DNA of 64,000 nt from Flintibacter muris (GCF_943192995.1 NZ_CALPCP010000021.1:1-64000); one strand, 5' to 3'. Positions 1-8,381 are shown, counted from the first letter of the stretch. The notes: a model not told the origin generated them from the sequence alone. Translations and numbers: made by a program.

Positions 1-40
1 TCGCATACCTGCGTCTCTCATTTTTCTGTATCATACCCTC

Positions 41-46
41 ATTATA
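41..46 (-). promoter_or_regulatory. Possible -10 box of a gene leaving the window leftwards
   Basis: On the minus strand this reads TATAAT, in an AT-rich stretch. A possible ATG lies at 19-21 and would start a gene running out of the window. There is no clear -35 box or ribosome binding site, so this is weak. Confidence 0.2.
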
Positions 47-81
47 GCACCTTTTTATCTATTGGTACAGCTTCTGACATT

Positions 82-142
82 TGTAGGGGCGGCCAGTGGC
101 CGCCCCTACAGGTCTGGTATCAGCAATTTTGATGGCCGCTGT
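82..142. repeat. R4 repeat, left flank of the restriction-like island
   Basis: A GGGGCGGCC...GGCCGCCCC hairpin is followed by a tail containing CAGCAATTTTG. A copy in the same orientation lies at 4179-4232, just beyond the other end of the AT-rich island, and related copies lie at 23155-23208 and 36305-36358. It sits just downstream of the last gene of the minus-strand operon, where the hairpin could also limit transcription, although it has no clear T-tract. Confidence 0.7.
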
Positions 143-169
143 CATGACAGAGAAAAGCCCTTGTAAGTT

Positions 170-2554
170 TCACATATCTCGAATTCCATTATAGTACTCT
201 CCGGGAAAGTATTTATTAAGACGTTTCATCAGCTGAATTCCATCAACAATCTCAATATCAAGATCACCTGCCATCTTTTTGCCATCTCTGGTGTAGGCGG
301 AGGTTGTCACGCAGACTGCGTGGGTCGCCCCTCTTCTCATTTTTTCGGCATATAATCTCTGTATAGGGTCAGCGCCGACGTTGGAAGCCCAGCGCTTACA
401 CTGGAAAATATTATGCATCAATTTACCATGTTCGTATTTAGATGCAATAATATCAACACCCAGATCACCCGCCCCTCCCATCTTTACAACATTGTCATAT
501 CCCTCTCGTTTTAGCAGCCTTTGTACCAGAAGTTCAAAATCAGTACCGCTTAATGTTGAAATATCAACCGCATTTTCATTGGGTTTACAACCATCTTTTC
601 GTTCTACATAATACTGTCCATCGATCTCACAGTAATTTAAGATTAAATTGCCAATGTCGCTTTGATGAGTTTTATCTTCTAAAATTTGTGTAATTGTTTT
701 TGGATTGCCGTCACATAAGGAATTTACCAGTTCAAAGTAAATATCCTCCAATACAAACTTTCCTTTACGTTCCAAAAGCCGTCTAATAAAAATTGGAATT
801 AAATCATACAATTTTGTATATAAATCCGTATTATCCTCAATGTCTAAATATAATTGATTGCTGTCAATTTGTATACAGCCGACATCTACCATAAAATATC
901 GATGCAGCAGTTCATTTATTTTCTGTATATCCTGTTTACTGGCCAGATACGAATATTTTGACTTCAGGTCGTTGCAGACCAAGGTGACAGCACTTGATAG
1001 TGTCACATACTTTTTTGCCCGAATGAGGTAGTTGTACACTTTTTTTACAAGTAAAAATTCATAATTATCGCTGCCAATATACCAGTATCTATTCTTATCA
1101 GACAGTTTACAAAACGCGACGATCATTTCATTTATAAATGTGTTGATAAATGCTGACTGCTTTCTGAGCGTTGGATCCTTTTTTTCCACTCCAACCAGAT
1201 AAGCATACTCAAAGCCGTTTTTTCGGGCTAAATTTACAATCTCAATATACGTTTTAAAATATTTCGCTTTTCCCAGCTTCATGGTAAAAAAGACAAGCCC
1301 GTTTTCTTTTAATACCCTATAAAAATGGGAAAACATAGTATCAATGTCCTTATAATAATTCTCAATATCTCCTTTTTCAGGTCTTGACTCTGCGTTAGTC
1401 AGGACAATTTCTTGCTTCAGCATGTCTTGTGTCAACGCATAGTTGGAATCATAAAACCGTTCTAACCAAATGCGGTATAATTGATTTCTCTCTAAATATG
1501 GAACCTGGTCAGTATATGGAAAATCAGTATAAATAATGTCAACCTTTAGATTGGGATGCTTCTGAATATACTCCGCATAGCCCTGATTGACAATGGTTAC
1601 TTCTGAACTTGTCACCCCGATTTGTTTATCGCAATATACGGACTTGAACTTGCAAAAGCTTTTATACTTTTCCTCAAAGAGCAGCCAGACATTCATGTCC
1701 TGCGCCCCATGCCCCACCACATGGTATAGTATATCGGTACTGGACCCGTACATGGCAATTCTCGCAAGAGAGATCGATGCAACTAACACTTGTTCCAATA
1801 CATCTTTTTCCCTGGACGGTTTCAGCTTATTGATTGCGTCCTGTAAGATCAATAGAGCGATTTTATTTCTCTGTGTAAAAATCCTGTCATACTGATCCGC
1901 CCCTGTGGAGGCGGTAATGTTAATCCTGCTGTTTACAATATACTGGTCTGTGGGGAATCTTTCTACATTTACTTTTTCCAGCTTAACGATTTTTTGATAA
2001 TCACCATCATCAAATTTTTTAGTCCTCCTGCCGCATATTGGACATTTTTCTACAAGCTTGATGTTTTTCCCGTCAATGATTTCCCTGTTTTCTGAAGGGT
2101 TAAAATATCCTTCCTTCCCCTCTTCCGGGTCAAATAAAACTTTGCTGATATAATTTTTTCTGCCGCAGCATGATGTTTCGTATAATTCCATGATCTGTTC
2201 ATATACATCTTTTTTTACTGTTTCAAACAATTCACTCAGCTGAAGCAAGTCCACTTTATTCATCAGCGCGCTTACGGCATTAAACGTGTAATTATCCAAT
2301 TCGGTAGCATAGATCTTTTTTACTTTTCCCATCGCCGCATATACAAATGAACCGGAACCCATAAAAGGATCATATAGCACATCATCATGATGCCTTATTG
2401 TTTCGATCACTTTTTCAGCGATGTAAGGAGACTTTCTGCCTTTAAAATTAAAAGTTGTCCGCATTTCGCTGGGAACTGTATTAGGGACGGTTTCAATAGC
2501 TGTTTTAATTTTGTTTAGGCTATTTTGAATTTGTTCAGGTATCTGTTTTCTCAT
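170..2554 (-). CDS. DNA methyltransferase fused to a C-terminal Mrr-type restriction endonuclease domain
   Basis: Predicted to bind and modify DNA, 794 aa. The N-terminal part has an SAM-binding motif I (DPFMGSGSF, residues 62-70) and a catalytic motif IV-like TDFPYTD near residue 344. Cys-rich pieces around 129 and 170 (CPICGRRTKK) look like a zinc ribbon, as in Zn-ribbon adenine-specific methylases. The last ~125 residues look like an Mrr-type nuclease: a GTDFE start, GDLGVD near 700 and QCKRW near 720, the D...QxK form of the PD-(D/E)xK site. Modification and cleavage may thus share one chain. Motif IV has Phe where DPPY normally has Pro, so activity is uncertain. The ATG follows AAGGGGGAC and overlaps the upstream gene by 20 nt, so the genes are probably translationally coupled. 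Codon use is far more AT-rich than in the neighbours, suggesting transfer. Confidence 0.8.
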   Translation of the reverse strand: MRKQIPEQIQNSLNKIKTAIETVPNTVPSEMRTTFNFKGRKSPYIAEKVIETIRHHDDVLYDPFMGSGSFVYAAMGKVKKIYATELDNYTFNAVSALMNKVDLLQLSELFETVKKDVYEQIMELYETSCCGRKNYISKVLFDPEEGKEGYFNPSENREIIDGKNIKLVEKCPICGRRTKKFDDGDYQKIVKLEKVNVERFPTDQYIVNSRINITASTGADQYDRIFTQRNKIALLILQDAINKLKPSREKDVLEQVLVASISLARIAMYGSSTDILYHVVGHGAQDMNVWLLFEEKYKSFCKFKSVYCDKQIGVTSSEVTIVNQGYAEYIQKHPNLKVDIIYTDFPYTDQVPYLERNQLYRIWLERFYDSNYALTQDMLKQEIVLTNAESRPEKGDIENYYKDIDTMFSHFYRVLKENGLVFFTMKLGKAKYFKTYIEIVNLARKNGFEYAYLVGVEKKDPTLRKQSAFINTFINEMIVAFCKLSDKNRYWYIGSDNYEFLLVKKVYNYLIRAKKYVTLSSAVTLVCNDLKSKYSYLASKQDIQKINELLHRYFMVDVGCIQIDSNQLYLDIEDNTDLYTKLYDLIPIFIRRLLERKGKFVLEDIYFELVNSLCDGNPKTITQILEDKTHQSDIGNLILNYCEIDGQYYVERKDGCKPNENAVDISTLSGTDFELLVQRLLKREGYDNVVKMGGAGDLGVDIIASKYEHGKLMHNIFQCKRWASNVGADPIQRLYAEKMRRGATHAVCVTTSAYTRDGKKMAGDLDIEIVDGIQLMKRLNKYFPGEYYNGIRDM

Positions 2555-3026
2555 TTGCGTCGTCCCCCTTGATTAACTCATATGCCGGTATTCCGATTGC
2601 AGAGGCCATCTCATCCAATTTTTTTAATGGCGGCGTTTTAAAATTCCTTTCCCTGAAATAGGATTTTAGAGCATCAACACTGACAAAACAGCAAAATAAC
2701 GCAGCCTTATCATTCCATGAAAACCGCCCCTCCTGCAAGAATTTTTCCTTCAAATTCCTGATGAATATCTCTCTGGAATTGTTTTTGGGACAGTCAATTT
2801 TTGCAAAAATCTCGCTGTCTTTTTGTATCAATGCATACGACCGGCACCCTATTCGGTCACCGATCTGGTCAAGCCGTTTAAGCGTTGGGCATCTTGTTTT
2901 ATTTTGCCAGTGTTTTAGTGCGTCTTCTGTCACATCTAAAAATTCTGCCATCTGTTTATAGGTATCCAAACTGTGATAAGCCGCCAATCTGTTGATATTA
3001 TTTAAAAATATGTCCTGGGAATCCAT
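2535..3026 (-). CDS. Protein with two tandem HTH-like repeats, probable regulator of the restriction-like operon
   Basis: 163 aa, not matched to a named family. It consists of two related segments, residues ~7-70 and ~87-155. Both follow the same pattern: IFxxN at the start, a central helix pair (TEDALKHW and SVDALKSYF), then PTLKRLDQIG or PPLKKLDEMA, ending in YALIQKD or YELIKGD. The spacing is that of a Cro/XRE-like helix-turn-helix, so the protein may be a single-chain dimer that binds DNA. It lies between the nuclease and methyltransferase genes, overlapping them by 25 and 20 nt, the place where controller proteins of restriction-modification systems often sit. The start ATG follows AGGAG. 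A role as a specificity subunit is also possible. The HTH assignment is by eye. Confidence 0.65.
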   Translation of the reverse strand: MDSQDIFLNNINRLAAYHSLDTYKQMAEFLDVTEDALKHWQNKTRCPTLKRLDQIGDRIGCRSYALIQKDSEIFAKIDCPKNNSREIFIRNLKEKFLQEGRFSWNDKAALFCCFVSVDALKSYFRERNFKTPPLKKLDEMASAIGIPAYELIKGDDANEKTDT

Positions 3027-3997
3027 TTTGCATCTCCTGTTTCAATCATTCTTCTAATGTCCATCAAGCTGATATTCGCGGTCAAACGCCTTATATTGGG
3101 ATAGTTTGCTTTTTTAGCTGCCAGCTTCTTAACCAATATATTTACAATGGCCTGGGGCCGGCATTCTGCAATTCTTTTTACAACAAATTCTCGCTTATTA
3201 ACCTCTGCCAAAATAATTCCCGCGTCATTTAGATAGGAACTCAAAACATTGTCTGAGATATCTTGAAAAGTCCACCCTTGCCTTATACTAACCTTATACT
3301 CATACGTTCTTCCCTTTTTATCATATGCGTCATGCTTTTTCTGTTCCGGGTTAATGCTATGTCCCAATTCACAGGCAGTCAACAGCTCCCATAATTTATT
3401 GCTGGTTAAGATACCATCCACGTGGATTAACTTTTCAATTTCTCCTGCTGTGATAAATATCTCATTTAACGCTGTGCGATAGATTGAGCCACGGAAAGAA
3501 TGCTCAAATCCTAATAACTGAATGTCGTGCTTATCAATGAATTCAAAATTCATTTGGTCGATGATTTGATTCGCGCTTATGTTTATCATCTGCCTGTGAT
3601 TCATAATATTTAATGTTTTTTTACTTAAATATTGAGCAACTTCTGCGCCTGAGACAATATATATTGCTTCTATCTCTGGAATAACACTTTGATCGTCTAT
3701 TACTGTGAAATAAACAGACTTAATGTGATACAACTTTCTAATTGTCCATGCTGTATAATCATTAAATGTCCATGTGTAATTAGAGCTGGATTTTTTATAG
3801 TGCTTATACTCATAATAATTGTCATATTTGTCATATGCATCGGGAGAATTAGCATGACCATTCACAATTGTATGCCCTAATTGATTGGCAATTAGCAGCT
3901 CATATATTTTGCTGTTGGTGTAAATATCAAATATACCATTATCATAAAAGAAATCACTTAGCTTTTTTAATTTTTCTATTAACTGCAATAAGTTCAT
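3002..3997 (-). CDS. Putative nuclease with two tandem PD-(D/E)xK-like motifs
   Basis: 331 aa, no family recognised. Two repeats are visible. In the first, IYELL (E33) and GH (41-42) precede SPDAYD (D53) and YEYK (E63, K65). In the second, LWELL (E204) and GH (212-213) precede KHDAYD (D223) and TYEYK (E233, K235). Both then have a WTF motif. The spacing D-x9-E-Y-K fits the active site of PD-(D/E)xK nucleases, and the leading Glu is also typical, so each half may be a complete site. Nuclease function is inferred from these motifs and from the adjacent methyltransferase. It is the first gene of the operon. The ATG at 3997 is chosen because GAGGTG sits six bases upstream; a GTG at 4006 would put the start inside that site. 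AT-rich like the rest of the island. Confidence 0.65.
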   Translation of the reverse strand: MNLLQLIEKLKKLSDFFYDNGIFDIYTNSKIYELLIANQLGHTIVNGHANSPDAYDKYDNYYEYKHYKKSSSNYTWTFNDYTAWTIRKLYHIKSVYFTVIDDQSVIPEIEAIYIVSGAEVAQYLSKKTLNIMNHRQMINISANQIIDQMNFEFIDKHDIQLLGFEHSFRGSIYRTALNEIFITAGEIEKLIHVDGILTSNKLWELLTACELGHSINPEQKKHDAYDKKGRTYEYKVSIRQGWTFQDISDNVLSSYLNDAGIILAEVNKREFVVKRIAECRPQAIVNILVKKLAAKKANYPNIRRLTANISLMDIRRMIETGDAKWIPRTYF

Positions 3998-4008
3998 ACC
4001 AATCACCT

Positions 4009-4023
4009 CGTATCAATGATACG
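4009..4023. promoter_or_regulatory. Perfect 15-bp palindrome in the leader of the restriction-like operon
   Basis: CGTATCAATGATACG is perfectly self-complementary around a central base. It lies between the predicted -10 box and the ribosome binding site of the first gene. It could be an operator for the HTH protein or a small hairpin in the mRNA leader. Confidence 0.45.
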
Positions 4024-4027
4024 CCCT

Positions 4028-4057
4028 ATATTACTCAGGTATGTGACTATCTGTCAC
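4028..4057 (-). promoter_or_regulatory. Predicted sigma-A promoter of the restriction-like operon
   Basis: On the minus strand, GTGACA (4052-4057) and TAATAT (4028-4033) are 18 bp apart. The -35 box lies within one of the TGTGACTATC-type repeats, so a protein bound there would compete with RNA polymerase. Confidence 0.5.
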
Positions 4058-4104
4058 TATCGAACACGCAATATGTGACTATCAGATTTTTTTGGTGACG
4101 ATTA
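4042..4104. promoter_or_regulatory. Phased direct repeats of TGTGACTATC, candidate operators
   Basis: TGTGACTATC occurs at 4042-4051 and 4074-4083, TGTCACTATC at 4052-4061, and a weaker TGGTGACGATT begins at 4093. The GTGAC/GTCAC cores start at 4043, 4053, 4075 and 4095, steps of 10, 22 and 20 bp, so they lie on about the same face of the helix. A tandem-HTH protein would suit such an array. Confidence 0.5.
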
Positions 4105-4178
4105 GGGCTTGCGCCATTCATCAACAAAAAAAGATTTGTTCCGGTGCGATATCAGCAGAGCTTAGACGGTCATCATAT

Positions 4179-4232
4179 TGCAGGGGCGGTCTTTGACCGC
4201 CCCTACAGAACTGGTGTCAGCAATTTTGGACA
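4179..4232. repeat. R4 repeat, right flank of the restriction-like island
   Basis: Same hairpin and CAGCAATTTTG tail as at 82-142, in the same orientation. The two copies bracket the AT-rich operon. No transposase or integrase gene is visible between them. Confidence 0.65.
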
Positions 4233-4269
4233 CATATAACAAGAACCCGGGTAGGACCCATTTTTTGCC

Positions 4270-4298
4270 TTGCAAAGCGCTGGGGGAAGTAGTACAAT
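4270..4298 (+). promoter_or_regulatory. Predicted sigma-A promoter of the Cys/His-rich secreted protein
   Basis: TTGCAA (4270-4275) and TACAAT (4293-4298) are separated by 17 bp, about 50 bp upstream of the start codon at 4347. Confidence 0.6.
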
Positions 4299-4346
4299 GG
4301 TGGCAATTACCGCTCTGTTCGGGCGATGAAAAGAGGAGTGTATTGT

Positions 4347-4721
4347 ATGAAAGCAAAGAACCGTTTGGCAGCCGGACTGCTCTGCGCGGTTCTGGCCGCC
4401 GCGCTGATTGTGCCCGCCTCCGCCCACGGCTGTCACGGGAGAAGGGGCCGGGGGTATCATGGCGGATGCGCCCAAAATGTTCAAACCGAGATTACCCTTT
4501 GCGCCCATGAGGACTGCGTCCTTGCTGGCCGGCACAGCCACGACGGTGTGATCTACTGCGGCTATGCCCACGAGGATGGGGTCTGTAACGGCGCCTGCCG
4601 GGCTCTGTGTCCCCTGGAGGACTGCGCCTCCTCCGGCCGTCATTACCACGGCTATACCGTCTACTGCGGCGCCCAGCACGAGTGCGGCTTCTGTGACGGC
4701 TCCTGCCTCCAAGTCCCCTGA
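4347..4721 (+). CDS. Small secreted Cys/His-rich protein with two internal repeats
   Basis: 124 aa. Residues 1 to about 27 form a signal peptide (Lys-rich start, hydrophobic core, VPASA cleavage motif), so the protein is exported. The mature part carries two copies of a Cys/His pattern: a Cys, then EDC, GRH, x, H, about four residues, YCG, H, and a final C-x-G-x-C. The spacing suggests a metal-binding or disulfide-bonded module; the function is unknown. The ATG at 4347 is preferred over one at 4326 because GAGGAG lies just before it. It has its own promoter, is convergent with mfd, and is GC-rich like the core genome rather than the adjacent island. Confidence 0.7.
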   Translation: MKAKNRLAAGLLCAVLAAALIVPASAHGCHGRRGRGYHGGCAQNVQTEITLCAHEDCVLAGRHSHDGVIYCGYAHEDGVCNGACRALCPLEDCASSGRHYHGYTVYCGAQHECGFCDGSCLQVP

Positions 4722-4732
4722 ATTTCCCTGAT

Positions 4733-4769
4733 ATGAAAACCGGCCGGCCGCGTAGAGCGGCCGGCCGTT
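4733..4769. terminator. Bidirectional terminator between the secreted-protein gene and mfd
   Basis: An 11-bp perfect stem (4741-4751 with 4757-4767) and a GTAGA loop lie between the two convergent stop codons. On the minus strand the hairpin is followed by GGTTTTC, which fits termination of mfd. Confidence 0.7.
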
Positions 4770-4771
4770 CG

Positions 4772-7700
4772 TTATGCTTCCAGTGCTTTGGCGTAGTCCT
4801 CCACCACTTGTCGGGCGGCACGGAGGGGGTCCTCCCCCTTGGCCAGGCGGAAGGAGAAGCGGGGGACCTCCCCGGGCATAAGGAGGAGGCGCTTGCTGTA
4901 CTTCTCCTGGGCGCACAGGGCGGAGAAGGGCTCTAAGCGGAACTCGTCCAGGGTGAAGAGGAGCTTTCCGTCCTTCTGAGCCAGGTCGTTGATGCGGCAC
5001 CGGGCAGCGTCCGCCCGGAGGAGGGCCACAGAGATCAGGTTGTTTACCGGCCTGGGGGGCTCGCCGTAGCGGTCAATAAGCTCGTCCACCAGCTCGTCGG
5101 CCTCCTCCTCACTTTTGACGGCGGCAATGCGGCGGTACAGGTCCATCCGCTGCTCCGGGGAGGGGACATACCGGTCGGGGATGGAGGCGGACACGCTGAG
5201 GTTGGCAGCGCACTCAGTGCGGGTGGGCAGGGGCTGGCCCTGCTCCAGCAGGACGGCCTCTTCCAGCAGCTTCAGGTACATGTCGTAGCCCACAGAGAGG
5301 AGGAAACCGCTCTGCTCCGGGCCCAGCACATTGCCCGCACCACGGATCTCCAGATCCCGCATGGCGATTTTGAAACCGGAGCCGAACTCGGCAAACTCCC
5401 GGATGGCCTCCAGCCGCTTGGAGGCCACCTCGCTGAGCACCTTGCCCCGGCGGTAGGTGAGGTAGGCAAAGGCCCGCCGGTTAGACCGGCCCACCCGGCC
5501 CCGGATCTGGTGGAGCTGGGCCAGCCCCAGCTTGTCGGCGTCCTCCATGATGAGGGTGTTCACGTTGGGCAGGTCAATGCCCGTCTCAATGATGGTGGTG
5601 CATACCAGTACGTTCAGTTCCCCGTCGGTCATCTGGGCCATCACGTCGTCAATGGCCTCCTGAGTCATCCGGCCGTGAGCCACTCCGATGGCGGCCTTTT
5701 CCCCCAGCAGCATCTGGATGCGGGCGGCGCATCGGTCAATGGTCTCGATCCGGTTGTGAAGGTAAAATACTTGCCCCCCTCGCCCCAGCTCCCGGCGCAT
5801 GGCGTCGGAGAGCAGGTTCCAGTCGTGCTCCAGCACATAGGTCTGCACCGGCTGGCGGTCAGCGGGGGGCTCCTCCAGGGTGGACATGTCCCGGATGCCC
5901 GACAGAGCCATGTTCAGTGTCCGGGGAATGGGGGTGGCGGACAGAGTGAGCACATCCACCTGCTTAAAATTCTCCTTCAGCTTCTCCTTGTGCTGTACCC
6001 CAAACCGCTGCTCCTCGTCCACCACAAGAAGGCCCAGATCCTTAAAGCGGACGTCCTTGTTAAACAGCCGGTGGGTGCCGATCAGGATGTCCACCTCCCC
6101 GTTTTCCACCTTGCGCAGGGTCTCCTTCATCTGGGCGGGGGTGCGGAAGCGGGACACCACGTCGATATTGACGGGGTACTTCTGAAACCGGCGCAGGGCA
6201 GTGAGGTAGTGCTGCCGGGCCAGCATGGTGGTGGGTACCAGAATAGCCGCCTGCTTGTTGTCCAGCACACACTTCATCATGGCCCGGAAGGCCACCTCCG
6301 TCTTGCCGTAGCCCACGTCGCCGCACAGCAGCCGGTCCATGGGGGTGGGGCGCTCCATGTCCCGCTTGATTTCTCCAATGCACCGCAGCTGGTCGTCGGT
6401 TTCGGTGTATTCAAACTGCTCCTCAAACTCCCGCTGCCAGGGGGAGTCGGGGGCAAAGGCGTAACCAGGCTGGCGCTGGCGCTGGGCGTAGAGCTGGATC
6501 AGCCCCTTGGCCAGGTCCTGCACCGCCTTTTTGGCCTTCTTCTTGGCCTTATCCCACTCCTGGCCCCCCAGGCGGTTCAGCTTTTTGGTCTCGTTGGCGT
6601 TCTCCCCGCCGCCAATGTACTTGCTTACCAGGTCCAGCTGGGTGGCGGGGACGTAGAGCACGTCGGTGCCCGCGTAGGCGATTTTTACATAGTCCTTCTC
6701 AATGCCGTCCACCGGCATTTTCACCATACCCACATACCGTCCCACCCCGTGGTGCTCATGGACCACCAGGTCGCCGGGGGAGAGGTCGGCGTAGGACTTC
6801 AGCTTTTGCCGGTTGGTGGCCTCCTTCCTGGCCCGGGGCTTTTTGGCCGCGGCCTTCTCCCCCTCGGTGAGGACGGCCAGCTGGATGGAGGGATATTCCA
6901 GCCCGCTGGACAGCCCGCCCACCGTAATGACAATCTGGCCTGGCTGAGGCAGGGACTTGAGATGAAAGTCTACAGCGGCCTTTACCTTCTGTTCCCGGAG
7001 GAGGGTCTGCAAATCCAGGGCCCGCTGCTCCCCGGACACCAGCACCAAGGAGGAATATCCGCTGTTTTGGTAGTGGGTCAGGTCCTGCACCGCCGTCTCC
7101 AGGCTGGCCAGGAAGGAGGGCAGCTGTTTGGCGGTGACAGACAGCAGCACCTTGGGAGGGGTGGGGTAGTTGGAGGTGGTAAAGGAGTCCAGATAGACCA
7201 GCGGCCAGTCCTCCAGCCGCTGGAGGAGCTGAGGAAAGGTGAGGGCCAGCTCGCCGCAGGAGGGGTCCAGTTCCCCCTGCTCCAAAAGGGTTTTCACGTC
7301 CTCCTCCAGCTGCCACTGGCAGGACTTCGCCCGGTCGGCCACCCGGGCGCACTGGTCAAGGATGACGCAGGCATCAGGGGGCAGAAAGTCAACCCCCCCG
7401 GCAAGCTTTGGATAGATAAGGGCCAGATACCGGTCCAGGGCGGGGAAGGTCCGCCACTGGGCAATGGCCTCACCGTCCCGCTCCAGGGTTTCGGCCAGCT
7501 CCTTGTTCCCGTTTTGCAGGGCCTTGGCCGCTAGCCTGAACAGCTTTTTGCTCAGCCCAGCCAGACCGTCCGGGGCCAGCTGGGGCAGTACCTCGGCGGC
7601 AGGGAGGAGAAGGGCCTCGTCAATATTTTCCGTCCGCCGCTGGGTGGCCGGGTCGAAAACGCCCATGGCGTCCACCTCATCCCCGAAAAATTCCACCCGG

Positions 7701-8272
7701 ACGGGGTTTTCCATCCCGGGGGAGAAGACGTCCAGAATGCCCCCCCGCAGGGCAAACTGGCCCACCCCCTCCACCTGCTCGCACCGGACGTACCCGGCAG
7801 CGGACAGGGTTTCCGCCAGCTCGTTCAGGTCATAGGCCCCGCCGGTTTTCAGCTCCCGGCAGCAGTTGTCCAAAATGCCCGGAGGGAGCGTCCGCTGGAG
7901 CAGGCCTTCCACCGTGGCCACCAGAAAGGGGAATTTGCCGTCAGTCAGCCCCTTCATCAGGGCCAGCCGCCGGTGCTCCCACTGTCGGGAGACGGAGGAG
8001 GCGTTGTGAAAGGTGAAATCCCGGGGCCCCAAAACCGGGACGCTCACCCCGACAAAGGCCCCCAGGTCCCGGGCCAGCTTTTCCCCCTCGCCCTCGTCAG
8101 AACAGACTACCACTACGGGTCTTTGGGCAATCAGGCCGATTCCGGCGGCCACATGGGCCCGGTGAATGGCCGACACCCCGGACAGGGCCGCAGGGGAGCG
8201 CCCCCCCTCCAGAGCGGAGAGGAGCTGTTGAAATTCGGGCAGACGGTTCAGCGTGGCGGTGAGCAGCTTCAT
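4772..8272 (-). CDS. mfd: Transcription-repair coupling factor Mfd
   Basis: Removes RNA polymerase stalled at DNA lesions and recruits the UvrABC excision system. The 1166 aa chain has the family's usual length and order: an N-terminal UvrB-like domain, then the polymerase-interacting domain with the VHEHHGVGRY motif, then a RecG-type translocase with Walker A (GDVGYGKTEVA), DEEQRFG and LSATPIPRTL, and a C-terminal TRCF domain. The start at 8272 follows an AGAGGTG site; an upstream ATG at 8305 lacks one and would add residues unlike the family. It has its own promoter and appears monocistronic. Confidence 0.97.
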   Translation of the reverse strand: MKLLTATLNRLPEFQQLLSALEGGRSPAALSGVSAIHRAHVAAGIGLIAQRPVVVVCSDEGEGEKLARDLGAFVGVSVPVLGPRDFTFHNASSVSRQWEHRRLALMKGLTDGKFPFLVATVEGLLQRTLPPGILDNCCRELKTGGAYDLNELAETLSAAGYVRCEQVEGVGQFALRGGILDVFSPGMENPVRVEFFGDEVDAMGVFDPATQRRTENIDEALLLPAAEVLPQLAPDGLAGLSKKLFRLAAKALQNGNKELAETLERDGEAIAQWRTFPALDRYLALIYPKLAGGVDFLPPDACVILDQCARVADRAKSCQWQLEEDVKTLLEQGELDPSCGELALTFPQLLQRLEDWPLVYLDSFTTSNYPTPPKVLLSVTAKQLPSFLASLETAVQDLTHYQNSGYSSLVLVSGEQRALDLQTLLREQKVKAAVDFHLKSLPQPGQIVITVGGLSSGLEYPSIQLAVLTEGEKAAAKKPRARKEATNRQKLKSYADLSPGDLVVHEHHGVGRYVGMVKMPVDGIEKDYVKIAYAGTDVLYVPATQLDLVSKYIGGGENANETKKLNRLGGQEWDKAKKKAKKAVQDLAKGLIQLYAQRQRQPGYAFAPDSPWQREFEEQFEYTETDDQLRCIGEIKRDMERPTPMDRLLCGDVGYGKTEVAFRAMMKCVLDNKQAAILVPTTMLARQHYLTALRRFQKYPVNIDVVSRFRTPAQMKETLRKVENGEVDILIGTHRLFNKDVRFKDLGLLVVDEEQRFGVQHKEKLKENFKQVDVLTLSATPIPRTLNMALSGIRDMSTLEEPPADRQPVQTYVLEHDWNLLSDAMRRELGRGGQVFYLHNRIETIDRCAARIQMLLGEKAAIGVAHGRMTQEAIDDVMAQMTDGELNVLVCTTIIETGIDLPNVNTLIMEDADKLGLAQLHQIRGRVGRSNRRAFAYLTYRRGKVLSEVASKRLEAIREFAEFGSGFKIAMRDLEIRGAGNVLGPEQSGFLLSVGYDMYLKLLEEAVLLEQGQPLPTRTECAANLSVSASIPDRYVPSPEQRMDLYRRIAAVKSEEEADELVDELIDRYGEPPRPVNNLISVALLRADAARCRINDLAQKDGKLLFTLDEFRLEPFSALCAQEKYSKRLLLMPGEVPRFSFRLAKGEDPLRAARQVVEDYAKALEA

Positions 8273-8351
8273 AGAGAGCACCTCTTTCACAAAACAACGG
8301 GGCAATGCCCCTGCCCCCGGAGGGGGGAGGGGTGAAGCAGATTTATTCCTA

Positions 8352-8381
8352 AGTATACCGGCAGAAGGGCGTTTTCGTCAA
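8352..8381 (-). promoter_or_regulatory. Predicted sigma-A promoter of mfd
   Basis: On the minus strand, TTGACG (8376-8381) and TATACT (8352-8357) are 18 bp apart, about 80 bp upstream of the mfd start. The rest of 8273-8696 holds the divIVA terminator and two short plus-strand reading frames (near 8424 and 8541) that have no homology I recognise. Confidence 0.65.

Noticed and set aside
4042-4083. Short direct repeats that might suggest a CRISPR
   Set aside because: Only 10-bp units, three or four copies, and no spacer-like pattern; they overlap a promoter.
5510-7534. Long open frame on the plus strand opposite mfd
   Set aside because: A shadow of the GC-rich mfd gene; the peptide is low-complexity (Gly/His/Leu/Pro rich), and no start site or family is visible.
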